Part shown: positions 38,929-47,744 of the stretch, piece by piece
How the letters are laid out: each line of letters starts with the position of its first letter
How positions within the stretch are numbered: the first letter of the stretch is position 1
Origin: Rhodospirillales bacterium
Lineage (GTDB): Bacteria > Pseudomonadota > Alphaproteobacteria > Rhodospirillales > SHVU01
Direction of reading: 5' to 3'
Assembly: GCA_009691105.1 (NCBI GenBank)
Contig: SHVU01000009.1
Coordinates: forward strand, 1-64,000
Length of the DNA stretch: 64,000 bases
The notes under the pieces: model-generated
Seen by the model: the letters and a program-made list of their open reading frames with translations, nothing else
Database searches by the model: none
Told to the model about the DNA's origin: nothing
Made by a program: the position numbers and the translations under genes

Positions 38929-39752
38929 GTCTGGCTCCGGGCTGGTTCGGTCCCTGCCCCCGTCCCGGCTTTCGTGGCCTTGGTGAAAAGCCGGAAGAAG
39001 TTGTCGGTCGTCGCTTGGGTGAAATCGGCGAGCGGCACGCCTTTCAGTTCGGCCAGGAACGCCGCGGTCAAGGCGACGAAGGCCGGCTCGTTGCGCGAAC
39101 CGCGTTTCGGCACCGGTGCCAGATACGGCGAGTCGGTTTCGACCAGGATCCGGTCCAAGGGCACGCGCTTGGCGATGGCGCGAAGATCGTCGGCCTTCTT
39201 GAACGTGACGATCCCGGAAAACGAAATCGAGAAGCCGATGGCCAGAGCCCGTTCGGCGAATTCCGCGCCGGCCGTAAAGCAATGGATGAGCCCCGGAAAT
39301 GGGCCTTTGGCGTATTCGGCCTCGAGGATGTCGGCGGTATCGGCGTCAGCCTCGCGGGTATGGATGATGATGGGCAGTCCGGCTTCGCGGGCCGCATCGA
39401 TATGAGCCTTGAAGCTCGCGACCTGATCGGGCTTTGGGCTGTGCTCATAGTGATAGTCGAGGCCGGTCTCGCCGAACCCGACGACTTTGGGATGACGGGC
39501 CCGTTTGAGCAACGCTTCGGCGGTCAAGCCTTTGGCCTTCGCGGCCTCGTGCGGATGAACGCCGACGCTGCAGAAGACGTTGGGCAGGCTGGCGGCAATG
39601 TCTCGGACCGCATCGAAACGCTCCAGATCCGTGGCGATGGTCAGCATCCAGCCGACGCCGGCGTCGCGAGCCCGGGCCAGAACTTGGTCGCGCTCGCTGT
39701 CGAAATCCGCGAAGTCGAGATGGCAATGGCTGTCGACCAGACCCACGCTCAC
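38925..39752 (-). CDS. tatD: TatD-family metal-dependent DNase
   Basis: TIM-barrel metal-dependent hydrolase of 275 residues with 3'-5' exonuclease activity in characterised members. Ligand motifs are DSHCHLDF, GETGLDYHY, IIHTREA, HCFTAG and ETDSPYLAP. The C-terminal tail beyond TKATKAGT is low-complexity. Its start overlaps the metG stop and its stop overlaps the MBL start, both by four bases, so metG-tatD-MBL are translated as a coupled set. Confidence 0.95.
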   Translation of the reverse strand: MSVGLVDSHCHLDFADFDSERDQVLARARDAGVGWMLTIATDLERFDAVRDIAASLPNVFCSVGVHPHEAAKAKGLTAEALLKRARHPKVVGFGETGLDYHYEHSPKPDQVASFKAHIDAAREAGLPIIIHTREADADTADILEAEYAKGPFPGLIHCFTAGAEFAERALAIGFSISFSGIVTFKKADDLRAIAKRVPLDRILVETDSPYLAPVPKRGSRNEPAFVALTAAFLAELKGVPLADFTQATTDNFFRLFTKATKAGTGAGTEPARSQT

Positions 39753-41302
39753 GGCGTGGCCTCGACATAGCGCGGCACAATCCCGGTCGGCTTAGGAAGC
39801 TCGGTGCCGGGCGTAAGTGCGGAACCGGGACCGATGGAAGCGAACGTTCGTTGATCGGCCGGAACCGCGAGTTGGTCGAGAAGCTTCCCCGTAACGCCGG
39901 GCATGAACGGCTGGGCGAGAAGCCCCAAATGACGAATGGTTTCGGCAAGCACATAAAGAACGGTGCCCATCCGCGGCACGTCCGATTTGGCGAGAGCCCA
40001 CGGCGCTTGGCGGTCGACGTAGCCGTTGGCGGCCCGGACCACGGTCCAAATGCGATCGAGCGCCTCGTGAAACGCCTGCACGTCGATGTCGGCGCGGACC
40101 TCGGCAAGCAAACCATGGGCGGCGCCAAGCAACGCGTTGTCGGCGTCGTCGAGCGGTCCCGGTGTCGGAACGCGGCCGGCGCAGTTGCGGGCGATCAGCG
40201 ACAGAACGCGCTGCGCCAAGTTGCCGTAGTCGTTGGCGAGATCGCCGTTGGTCCGGTGGACGATGGCCTTGTGCGAAAAATCGCCGTCATTGCCGAACGG
40301 AAGTTCGCGAAGAAGAAAATAGCGAACTTGGTCGAGCCCATATTTTTTAGCAAGTTCAATTGGATCGACGACGTTCCGTAAGGACTTTGACATCTTCTGG
40401 CCTTCGATCGTCCACCAGCCGTGGGCGAACACCCGCTTCGGCGGCTCTAGATCGGCGGCCATCAGGAAGGCCGGCCATAAGATGGCGTGAAAACGCAGGA
40501 TGTCCTTGCCGACCATATGGACGTCGGCCGGCCAGAACGCCCGGTAGTCGTCGGTCTTAGTATCAGGGAAGCCGACGCTGGTCAGATAGTTGGTGAGCGC
40601 GTCGAGCCAGACGTACATGACGTGGGCCGGATCCTCGGGAACCGGAATGCCCCAGCGGAAGCTGGTTCGGGACACCGACAGATCCTGAAGCCCGCTTTTC
40701 ACGAAGCTCATGACCTCGTTCAAGCGGGCCTGCGGCAACACGAAGTCCGGATGCTTGGCGTAATAGTCGAGCAGCGGTTGCTGCCACGCCGACAGCTTGA
40801 AGAAGTAGCTCGGCTCCTCGACCCATTCGACGTCGGCTCCGGTCGGGGCGCGTTTTTCACCGTCGGGGGCTGTCACCAGTTCGCCTTCGGCGTAATAGGC
40901 CTCGTCGCGGACCGAGTACCAGCCGGAATAGCTGCCGAGATAGATTTGCCCCCTCTCCTTCAACCGCCGCCAGATTTCCTGACAGGCGGCGATATGGCGG
41001 GGTTCGGTGGTGCGAATGAAGTCGTCGTTGGAAAGGCCGAGGGCTTGGCTCAGGTTGCGGAACTTCGCGGAGTTCCGGTCCGAGAAGGCTTGCGGATCGA
41101 CGCCGGCGGCTTGCGCCGACTTCTCGACCTTTTGGCCGTGCTCGTCGGTGCCGGTCAGAAAGCGCACCCGATAGCCGTCGAGGCGCTTGAACCGGGCCAG
41201 CACGTCGCAGGCGAGCGACGTGTACGCGTGCCCGATATGGGGCGCGTCGTTGACGTAATAGATCGGCGAGGTGACGTAGAAGCTCTTGTCTGTGGTCATC
41301 AA
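39749..41302 (-). CDS. metG: Methionyl-tRNA synthetase
   Basis: Charges tRNA-Met. The product is 517 residues. The class I signatures are the HIGH-like HIGHAYTSL near residue 22 and KMSKSLRN near residue 310. No paired CxxC zinc knuckles occur in the connective peptide (SGWYSVRDEAYYAEGEL), so it is the zinc-free MetG type common in alphaproteobacteria. The anticodon-binding helices follow (FHEALDRIWTVVRAANGYVDRQAPW). There is no C-terminal tRNA-binding EMAP domain. Confidence 0.97.
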   Translation of the reverse strand: MMTTDKSFYVTSPIYYVNDAPHIGHAYTSLACDVLARFKRLDGYRVRFLTGTDEHGQKVEKSAQAAGVDPQAFSDRNSAKFRNLSQALGLSNDDFIRTTEPRHIAACQEIWRRLKERGQIYLGSYSGWYSVRDEAYYAEGELVTAPDGEKRAPTGADVEWVEEPSYFFKLSAWQQPLLDYYAKHPDFVLPQARLNEVMSFVKSGLQDLSVSRTSFRWGIPVPEDPAHVMYVWLDALTNYLTSVGFPDTKTDDYRAFWPADVHMVGKDILRFHAILWPAFLMAADLEPPKRVFAHGWWTIEGQKMSKSLRNVVDPIELAKKYGLDQVRYFLLRELPFGNDGDFSHKAIVHRTNGDLANDYGNLAQRVLSLIARNCAGRVPTPGPLDDADNALLGAAHGLLAEVRADIDVQAFHEALDRIWTVVRAANGYVDRQAPWALAKSDVPRMGTVLYVLAETIRHLGLLAQPFMPGVTGKLLDQLAVPADQRTFASIGPGSALTPGTELPKPTGIVPRYVEATP

Positions 41303-41383
41303 TCCGAACGCCGTTTCGCCGCTGCTGAAGCGAAGACATCGGCTGTCGCGGGCCTTCCGTCAAGCCCAACAGCGGGTGTGCGG

Positions 41384-42457
41384 CTAGCGTCGGGCCGCGG
41401 CCTCGACGGCGAACATGGCCCCCATCATCACTTGCTTGCGGTCGAGGTTCGCGAAGTCGTTGAGGCTGGCGAGGCGTTCGACCTGATCGCGGGCGGCGAG
41501 CCATGGTCGGGGATCGGTCGTGGCGACGGTTGGTGTCGGCGGCGGCGCGGCTCCGCTCAAGGCCAGGACGAGACGCGCCAGCCATCCGGCCAGCAGCTCG
41601 ATGACGATTCGGAACGCCGCTTCGTTGCGTTGGACGCGGTCGGCGAAGGCGTGAAGCCGCGACACCGGCAAAGCCGGCAGCGCCGACAGAAGCGCGAAGA
41701 GTTCGCGGCCGAGCTCCAAGCCTCCGGCCTGGGCGTAGCCGATGGCGCGGCCGATGCTGCCGTCGGCGAGCCGGGCGATTTCGGCGGCTTCCTCCGGGCC
41801 AAGATGCGGACAGTAGCGGCCGAGCAACAGCCGGACGTCGGTCTCGGCGAGCGCTTTCAAACTCAGGATGCGGCACCGCGACCGGACGGTGGCGAGCAGT
41901 CTGCCCGGTCGATGTGCGACCAGCAGGATCACCGCGCCGGGAGTCGGTTCTTCAAGCGTTTTCAGCAGCGCACTGGCGGCGTTGCGATTGAGTTCGTCGG
42001 CGGCATCGATGACCGCCACCCGATGCGATCCCGCGGCTGGCGTGAGGCGGAAGAACTCGCTCATCCGGCGCACGTCGTCGACGACGATCTCGCTTTGGCG
42101 CTTCTCGCCGTCGTCGCTCAAGCTCCGCTCGACCGTCACGAGATCGGGATGGCCGCCCGACGCGATCTTGCGAAAGACCGGATGGTTTGGATCGATGCCG
42201 AGGCCGCGGGTCGCGGGCGCAGCGGCCGGCGCCCCTCCGAACAGATCGATGCCGGCGGGTTCGTCGCCATTGCCGCCGGCCAGGATGTGGCGCGCGAAGC
42301 GAAAGGACAGCGTCGCTTTGCCGATCCCTTCCGGCCCCGTGATCAACCAGGCGTGATGGAGCCGGCTCGATCCGAAGGCGGCGCGCAAGGTTTGCTCGGC
42401 TTCGCTATGGCCGACGAGATCCGGATTGGCGCGGGGCGGCAGCGCGATCTCGCTCAT
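41384..42457 (-). CDS. holB: DNA polymerase III subunit delta'
   Basis: Clamp-loader subunit of 357 residues. The N-terminal RecA-like fold has LIGHSEAE-type start (DLVGHSEAEQTLRAAF), a Walker A-like GPEGIGKATLSFRFA, and sensor-type NAASALLKTLEEPTPGAVILLVAHRPGRLLATVRSRCR. The SRC motif is intact. The ATG at 42457 is chosen because it overlaps the tmk stop by four bases. The upstream open frame is Arg-rich and unconserved. Confidence 0.94.
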   Translation of the reverse strand: MSEIALPPRANPDLVGHSEAEQTLRAAFGSSRLHHAWLITGPEGIGKATLSFRFARHILAGGNGDEPAGIDLFGGAPAAAPATRGLGIDPNHPVFRKIASGGHPDLVTVERSLSDDGEKRQSEIVVDDVRRMSEFFRLTPAAGSHRVAVIDAADELNRNAASALLKTLEEPTPGAVILLVAHRPGRLLATVRSRCRILSLKALAETDVRLLLGRYCPHLGPEEAAEIARLADGSIGRAIGYAQAGGLELGRELFALLSALPALPVSRLHAFADRVQRNEAAFRIVIELLAGWLARLVLALSGAAPPPTPTVATTDPRPWLAARDQVERLASLNDFANLDRKQVMMGAMFAVEAAARR

Positions 42458-43101
42458 GCCCAGCGTACTCCCAGCTGTTGGCCCACGGCCGCGACGATCG
42501 CCGCTTGCACGGCTTCGGCGGTGGCGGCGGCGTCGACGACGACGCAACGTCTCGGTTCTTGGCGGGCGATGTCGAGGAAACGGCGGCGCAGGCGCTCGTG
42601 AAAGTCCGCGCCCATCCGTTCGTAGCGGCTCGAGTCCGGTCGGCTCGCTTTGATCCGGCGAAATCCGACCTCCGTCGGCAGATCGAGGATCAAGGTGAGG
42701 TCCGGCATGAAGTCTCCAAGGACCAAGCTTCGCAGCTTGGTGAGGGAGGCATCATCGAGCCCCTGCCCGGCACCTTGATAGGCCACGGTGGAATCGGCGA
42801 AGCGATCGGAGATCACCCAACTGCCGGCCGCGAGCTTCGGTTGGATCAGGCGAACCACATGTTCGCGCCGCGCCGCGAAGTGGAGCAGCGCTTCGGTGAA
42901 CGGATCCCAGCGGCCGGCGTCGCCTTCGACCAACAAGGTCCGGATCGCTTCACCGCCCGGCGTGCCACCCGGTTCGCGGGTGACGACGACATCCAGTCCG
43001 GTGCGACGCAAATCGTCGGCCAGGGCCCGGGCCTGGGTTGATTTCCCCGCCCCCTCGCCGCCTTCGAAGGTGATGAATTTGCCTGGCAACGGCGCTGCCA
43101 T
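42454..43101 (-). CDS. tmk: Thymidylate kinase
   Basis: Phosphorylates dTMP to dTDP. The product is 215 residues. The P-loop is FEGGEGAGKSTQ, the DR(E/Y) region is TREPGGTPGGEAIR, the dTMP-binding segment is WVISDRFADSTVAYQGAGQGLD, and the lid includes SRYERMGADFHERLRRRF. It is coupled to holB by an ATGA overlap, the usual tmk-holB-(metG)-tatD arrangement. Confidence 0.97.
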   Translation of the reverse strand: MAAPLPGKFITFEGGEGAGKSTQARALADDLRRTGLDVVVTREPGGTPGGEAIRTLLVEGDAGRWDPFTEALLHFAARREHVVRLIQPKLAAGSWVISDRFADSTVAYQGAGQGLDDASLTKLRSLVLGDFMPDLTLILDLPTEVGFRRIKASRPDSSRYERMGADFHERLRRRFLDIARQEPRRCVVVDAAATAEAVQAAIVAAVGQQLGVRWA

Positions 43102-43129
43102 GGGGATGCGTGCCGTATCGGGGTCGAGC

Positions 43130-44311
43130 TTAGCTCGACGTTCCCCAGAGGATCGACGTGACCGCGCTTTTTAGACGTCCGACGAGACCGAGCCGCTCGA
43201 CACCGCCGTCTGCGTACAGCGGAATTGTCCGGCGCTCGACGCCCGGCGCTGTCACCACGACTTTGGCGACTTGGGCTCCCGGCGCAATCGGTGCCGGAAT
43301 GGGGCCGTCATAAGTGACGGTGACCTTCATTTCGCGCCGCGCCTTTTTCGGCAAGGTCACGACGACGTCGTTCTTGATGACAAGAGGAACGGTCTTGGCT
43401 TCGCCCAACCACACATCGGCGTCGGTGATCCGCTCGCCGGCCTTGAACAAAGCGTAATTGCCAAACTCTCGCATGCCCCATTCCAGGAGCCGGTCGGATT
43501 CGCTTCCACGCTGCTTGATGCTGTCGAGTCCGTTGACGACGAGGATCAGCCGTCGGTCGCCGCGTTTCATCGAGGCGGCCAGGCCGTAACCCGCTTCCTT
43601 GATGTGGCCGGTTTTCAAACCGTCGACGCCATTGTCGGCGTAGATCAGCGGATTGCGGTTGCCTTGGCGGATGCCGTTAAAGGTGAACGTCTTCTCCGAG
43701 TAGTAGCGATAGAAATCCGGGAAATCGTTGATCGTGTGGAGCGACAGGATCGCGAGATCGCGCACCGTGGTCATTTGCTCCGGATCGGGAAGGCCGGACG
43801 CGTTACGAAAGACCGTGTTCTTCATGCCGAGCTCACGGCCGCGTTGTGTCATGAGTTCGGCGAAGGCCGACTCGCGCGCCGCCAAGCCTTCGGCCACGAC
43901 GATGCAGGCGTCGTTGCCGGACGCCACGATCATGCCGTGGAGCAGATCTTCGACCCGGACGCGCGTCCGCGGCTGGAGGAACATTGTCGAGCTGCCGCTG
44001 GGCGCCCCGCCCTTCCGCCACGCGTTATCGCTGACGGCGAACGTATCGTCGAGCGAGAGCCGGCCGTCCTTGAGCCGCTCGAACAAGAGATACGCCGTCA
44101 TCATCTTGCCCATCGAGGCCGGCGGCGTCGCTTCGTCCGCTTCCTTCTCGAACAAGACGGCGCCAGTCGTCGCGTCCATGAGGATGGCGTGCTTGGCGGC
44201 GGTTTCGATGGCCTGAGCGCGCGCCTCTGGCGTGACCGTCGCCAACAGCGCGGCCATGCCGAAGACCCCGGCGAGGATGGAAACGGCGAGACTGTGATGT
44301 GTGTTGCGCAT
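43130..44311 (-). CDS. dacC: D-alanyl-D-alanine carboxypeptidase (penicillin-binding protein 5/6 family)
   Basis: Periplasmic peptidoglycan carboxypeptidase of 393 residues. A signal peptide (LAVSILAGVFGMAALLATVTPEARA) precedes the transpeptidase domain with SxxK in PASMGKMMTAY, SxN in VASGNDACI, and KTG in GLKTGHIKEAGYGLA. The C-terminal PBP5_C beta domain begins near LFKAGERITDADVWLGEAKTVPL. The end, VERLGLVGRLKSAVTSILW, is the amphipathic membrane anchor. The ATG at 44311 starts the signal peptide. Family assignment is firm, but the exact dac letter is not. Confidence 0.93.
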   Translation of the reverse strand: MRNTHHSLAVSILAGVFGMAALLATVTPEARAQAIETAAKHAILMDATTGAVLFEKEADEATPPASMGKMMTAYLLFERLKDGRLSLDDTFAVSDNAWRKGGAPSGSSTMFLQPRTRVRVEDLLHGMIVASGNDACIVVAEGLAARESAFAELMTQRGRELGMKNTVFRNASGLPDPEQMTTVRDLAILSLHTINDFPDFYRYYSEKTFTFNGIRQGNRNPLIYADNGVDGLKTGHIKEAGYGLAASMKRGDRRLILVVNGLDSIKQRGSESDRLLEWGMREFGNYALFKAGERITDADVWLGEAKTVPLVIKNDVVVTLPKKARREMKVTVTYDGPIPAPIAPGAQVAKVVVTAPGVERRTIPLYADGGVERLGLVGRLKSAVTSILWGTSS

Positions 44312-44358
44312 GATGGGTCCGTCGCGTAGCGGGTGAATGGGGCGTTTCTGGGGCGAGA

Positions 44359-45336
44359 TCATTCGACGATGATCCGCGCCCCGGGATAGCCGGCGGCGAC
44401 GACTTTGGCGAGGGCATCGTCGGCCTGACCGACGTCGGTCAGCGGGCCAAGGCGGACACGGAAAAGATCGCGGGCATCGACCCGAATCGCCGAGACCCGG
44501 ACGTTGCCGAGCCGGCCCAAAACCGTCCGGACGCGCTCGGCATTGTCGGAAAAGGAAAAAGCCCCGGCTTGCACGAACAGATTCGTCGAGCGCACCGGCT
44601 GCAATGCCACCGTTCCGGTCTCGGGCGTGGCGAGGCTGGCGACAGCCGGCTCGGCCACCGGCGGTGGCGTGGGCTGCGGCAGCCCGACCGAAATCGACGA
44701 TGTCGAAACCTTGGCGCCCTCGACCGGCGGGAGAACCTCGCCGGAGACTTGGGCGCGCGGCAGCTTGGAGACGACGATCGGCGAATCGGCCTGGGCGATC
44801 TGAGTCCCGCCCTTCAGCCGCAGGGCGACGGCCCGGCTTTCGTCGGCAAGGACCTGGATTCGGACCCGCGCCGTGCCTTGGGGTTCGTAGCCGAGTAGCT
44901 GCGCGGCGCGACGCGATAGGTCGATGATTCGGCCACTGGCGAACGGACCGCGATCGTTGATTCGGAGAATCATGCTTCGGCCGTTGTCGAGATTCGTGAC
45001 CCGTACGAAGCTCGGCATCGGCAGCGTCGTGTGCGCCGCCGACAATTGATTCATGTCGAAGACTTCGCCGTTGGCGGTCTTTTGTCCGTGAAATTGCGGG
45101 CCGTACCACGACGCGATTCCGGTCTCGTCGTAGTCGTAGTCCTCGGCCGGATAGAACCAATTACCGTTGATTTGATAAGGGTTTCCGACCTTGTAGGTCT
45201 CGGTCGGAGCGGAGTCTTGGATTTGGGTGACCCGCTTCGCGGTGTGTACGACGAACTCCGTCGACGTGCATCCGCCGAGCCACAGCGCGAGGCCCAATAG
45301 AACAACCCAGCCGCGTTCTGACCCCTTTCCGATCAT
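44359..45336 (-). CDS. rlpA: Septal ring lytic transglycosylase RlpA family lipoprotein with SPOR domain
   Basis: Outer-membrane lipoprotein of 325 residues that cleaves naked glycan strands at the septum in characterised members. The lipobox is LWLGGC (Cys about 23). The double-psi beta-barrel has GIASWYGPQFHGQKTANGE, the conserved MILRINDRGPFASGRIIDLS with catalytic Asp, and AAQLLGY. A Pro-rich linker leads to a C-terminal SPOR domain (NLFVQAGAFSFSDNAERV to GYPGARIIVE) for septal peptidoglycan binding. The ATG at 45336 is preferred to an upstream TTG. It lies just upstream of the dac gene, a common pair. Confidence 0.94.
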   Translation of the reverse strand: MIGKGSERGWVVLLGLALWLGGCTSTEFVVHTAKRVTQIQDSAPTETYKVGNPYQINGNWFYPAEDYDYDETGIASWYGPQFHGQKTANGEVFDMNQLSAAHTTLPMPSFVRVTNLDNGRSMILRINDRGPFASGRIIDLSRRAAQLLGYEPQGTARVRIQVLADESRAVALRLKGGTQIAQADSPIVVSKLPRAQVSGEVLPPVEGAKVSTSSISVGLPQPTPPPVAEPAVASLATPETGTVALQPVRSTNLFVQAGAFSFSDNAERVRTVLGRLGNVRVSAIRVDARDLFRVRLGPLTDVGQADDALAKVVAAGYPGARIIVE

Positions 45337-45392
45337 GGCTGAATCAGCAATCGCGCGTGACAAATGAAGGCAGGCATCGTGCCTTCAGAAGT

Positions 45393-46388
45393 CTACACGC
45401 CGCCGCCGATGCCGTCAGCAAGAAAGCCGACACCGAGCGCGAAGAAGGTCGAGCGGTTCCACTTCATGATGACGTTGAAGTTGTCATAGACGAGGAACGC
45501 GCCGCCACCTGGGCTATCGACGACGATCACGCCGGCCGAAATCGCGCGCGCCGGAAGATCGCCGCCATCGTCGCGGCGAACGCCCAAGGCTTGCCATTCG
45601 GCCAGGGTCTTTCGCGTCTTGCCGTCGGTCAGTTTCGAATCGAATCCACTCGGCAATCTCGCCTTGCGGCCCCAGGTTTGGTCCCCGGCCCATCCCGATT
45701 TCGCCAGATAGCTTGCGGTCGAGGCGAAAACGTCGGCCTCGGATCGCCAGATATCTTTGCGCCCGTCGCCGTCGCCGTCGGCGGCGAAATTCAAGAAACT
45801 GGACGGCATGAATTGGCATTGCCCCATGGCGCCGGCCCACGAGCCGTACATGAACGTCGGCTCGACATGCTTGCCGTCGAGGATGCGCAGCGCATCGATC
45901 AACTCGCCGCGAAAATATTTGGAGCGACGGCCGTCATAGGCGAGCGTCGCCAAGGCTTGCACGACCGAGTACTTGCCGACGGCGCGGCCGAAATCGCTTT
46001 CGATTCCCCACAGCGCGGCGATGAAGCGTGGCTGGACGCCGTACTGGCGGCCGATTCGCTCGATGAGCTCCTGGCGCTCAGCGACCTTGTCGCGGCCTTT
46101 ACGAATCCGCGCCGGCGGTGCCACCCGCTCGATGTATTGGCCGAAGGTCAGGGTGAATTCCGGCTGCTTGCGGTCGAACTCGATAATTTCGGGAATCGGT
46201 GTGACCCCCTTCAACGCCGCATCGAGCGTTCCCTGTTGAATGCCGGCCTTTCCGGCATCGTCGCGGAATTCGGCAAGCCATTGCCCGAAGCTCATGGCCG
46301 GCGGCGTTTGCGCCGCGGCCGCGCTGAATCCGCCGAGCGTCGCCAATCCGATTGCCGCAAGGACGTGGCGCCATTGCATCGATGTCAT
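45393..46388 (-). CDS. mltB: Lytic murein transglycosylase MltB family
   Basis: Periplasmic lytic transglycosylase of 331 residues. The signal peptide is VLAAIGLATLGGFSAAAA. The catalytic Glu is in FIAALWGIESDFGR, followed by the YDGRR and FMYGSWAGAMGQCQFMPSSFLNFA segments typical of the SLT_2 family. The protein ends soon after the catalytic domain, without a separate peptidoglycan-binding domain. There is no lipobox, so it is soluble rather than lipid-anchored. It overlaps the preceding YdcF gene by four bases. Confidence 0.93.
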   Translation of the reverse strand: MTSMQWRHVLAAIGLATLGGFSAAAAQTPPAMSFGQWLAEFRDDAGKAGIQQGTLDAALKGVTPIPEIIEFDRKQPEFTLTFGQYIERVAPPARIRKGRDKVAERQELIERIGRQYGVQPRFIAALWGIESDFGRAVGKYSVVQALATLAYDGRRSKYFRGELIDALRILDGKHVEPTFMYGSWAGAMGQCQFMPSSFLNFAADGDGDGRKDIWRSEADVFASTASYLAKSGWAGDQTWGRKARLPSGFDSKLTDGKTRKTLAEWQALGVRRDDGGDLPARAISAGVIVVDSPGGGAFLVYDNFNVIMKWNRSTFFALGVGFLADGIGGGV

Positions 46389-47215
46389 CCTCGTACCTCT
46401 CTCGCCATGGCGATGTTCGTCGAATCCGGCCCCGGGAACAGTGCCTCGGATCGACCCGTTATCCAATAGGACGCAAGCCCCACCCATTCGTGAGTCGCGC
46501 CGCTTAATTTTCCCAAGCCGAGATAAAAATTGAACGTCAGTCCGAAACCTTCATTGCCTTCATAGTTGAAGTCGACCGGATACGGAATGACTGTCCATCC
46601 GGCTTGCCGAAAACAACCGACGGCGCGCGGCATGTGCGCGGCCGACGTAATCAGCACCCAGGTCTCGTCAGGCTTGGGCTGAACGAGATCGCGACTGAGA
46701 ACGGCGTTCTCATACGTGTTGCGCGATTGGTCCTCGAGAATGAGCCGCGTCGGATCAAGGCCCAGAAGATCGAGGAACGGCGCGGCCAGGGTCGCCTCTT
46801 TCAATTCCTGACTCATCAGACGGCCGGAGCCGCCCGTGAAGACCAGTTTGGCGTCGGGATAGCGACTGGCCAGTGCCGCGAACTCGCTGAGCCTTTCGAC
46901 CGTCCCGCCTAAGGAGACATGACCGCGGGCTTTGCTGATCCACGGATCGACGACGCCGCCGAGCGCGACGATGCCGTCGATCTTGTCGGGAAGTTTGTGG
47001 AGTGGCGGGAAACGATTCTCCAGCGCTTGGGTCATCCAATCGCCGACCGGCAGCACGGCGACCGCGACGACGAGCCCCATCGCGATGCTGACAACGGTTA
47101 CGCCCAAGCGCCGTTGTCGCGTCCACAACAGGACCGTCCCGACGATCAGGGCCGCCAGGAGAAGGTTCGCCGGATCGACGAACCACCACAGAATTTTCGA
47201 AAGCTCGAAGAACAT
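46385..47215 (-). CDS. YdcF/ElyC-family (DUF218) membrane protein
   Basis: A 276-residue inner-membrane protein. Two N-terminal hydrophobic helices (ILWWFVDPANLLLAALIVGTVLLW and GVTVVSIAMGLVVAVAVLPVG) are followed by a DUF218 domain with GIVALGGVVD, VFTGGSGRL, the acidic LILEDQSRNTYENA motif and WVLITSAAHMPRAVGCFRQAG. ElyC/SanA relatives affect envelope integrity and lipid-carrier use, which agrees with its position before a lytic transglycosylase. The start of mltB overlaps its stop. Confidence 0.9.
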   Translation of the reverse strand: MFFELSKILWWFVDPANLLLAALIVGTVLLWTRQRRLGVTVVSIAMGLVVAVAVLPVGDWMTQALENRFPPLHKLPDKIDGIVALGGVVDPWISKARGHVSLGGTVERLSEFAALASRYPDAKLVFTGGSGRLMSQELKEATLAAPFLDLLGLDPTRLILEDQSRNTYENAVLSRDLVQPKPDETWVLITSAAHMPRAVGCFRQAGWTVIPYPVDFNYEGNEGFGLTFNFYLGLGKLSGATHEWVGLASYWITGRSEALFPGPDSTNIAMAREVRG

Positions 47216-47335
47216 TCTGCCCTGATAGCCCCCGTTTTGAGCCGGTGCAACCGAGCGGCCGCGCAGACCGTAGGATCGCGCTCCCGAGATCGGCTATACT
47301 TGGCCGTTGCTTGGCACATTCAACGAGGGGCCGCG

Positions 47336-47602
47336 ATGACGCACTTCTTGGTTTCCTAAGAAAATCCCAAGGGCTACAAACTCGAAGACATTCTTCGGGC
47401 GGTTCGAAAAGACATCCTGACCCGGGCACAAAAGATCGTCGACGATCCCCGTCCCGAGGCCGCCCACGTCCTGACCAACAACATCAAGATCCTCGAGCTG
47501 ATCACCGGGTCCTTCCGGCTCTCGGAAGGTTCGACCTATGTCCTGCAGAAAGCCTTTGGCCCCAGCATCTTGGGCGGGTCGCCCCGCTTCGGCAAACACT
47601 AG
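47336..47602 (+). pseudogene. Conserved small protein interrupted by an early TAA
   Basis: An 89-codon frame starts ATG at 47336 (MTHFLVS), meets TAA at 47357-47359 and continues in frame as ENPKGYKLEDILRAVRKDIL, NNIKILELITGSFRLSEGS, to TAG at 47602. The sequence looks like a helical alphaproteobacterial small-protein family in which the second residue after the Ser is acidic, so a Glu codon GAA changed to TAA is plausible. No alternative start codon lies between the stop and the conserved core. This family recognition is from memory. Confidence 0.6.
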
Positions 47603-47744
47603 GGGGTAGCCGTTCGTAATGGGCTTGATCGGCCTACCTCGGCTCCTGTAGGCTTTATGACAAGCACCTGGATACAAAGGATTTATTGAGTCGCCGTTCG
47701 CCAGGGAGCGGGGCTCCGACCAATCCGTAGAAGGGGCACTTCCA

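Noticed and set aside
40487-42601. Long open plus-strand frame opposite metG and holB
   Set aside because: It covers two certain minus-strand genes, has no recognisable domain and shows the amino-acid bias of an antisense shadow.
43130-45160. Apparent extension of the carboxypeptidase frame upstream through rlpA
   Set aside because: The signal peptide starting at 44311 is clear and the upstream extension is Arg/Pro-rich sequence overlapping rlpA in another frame.
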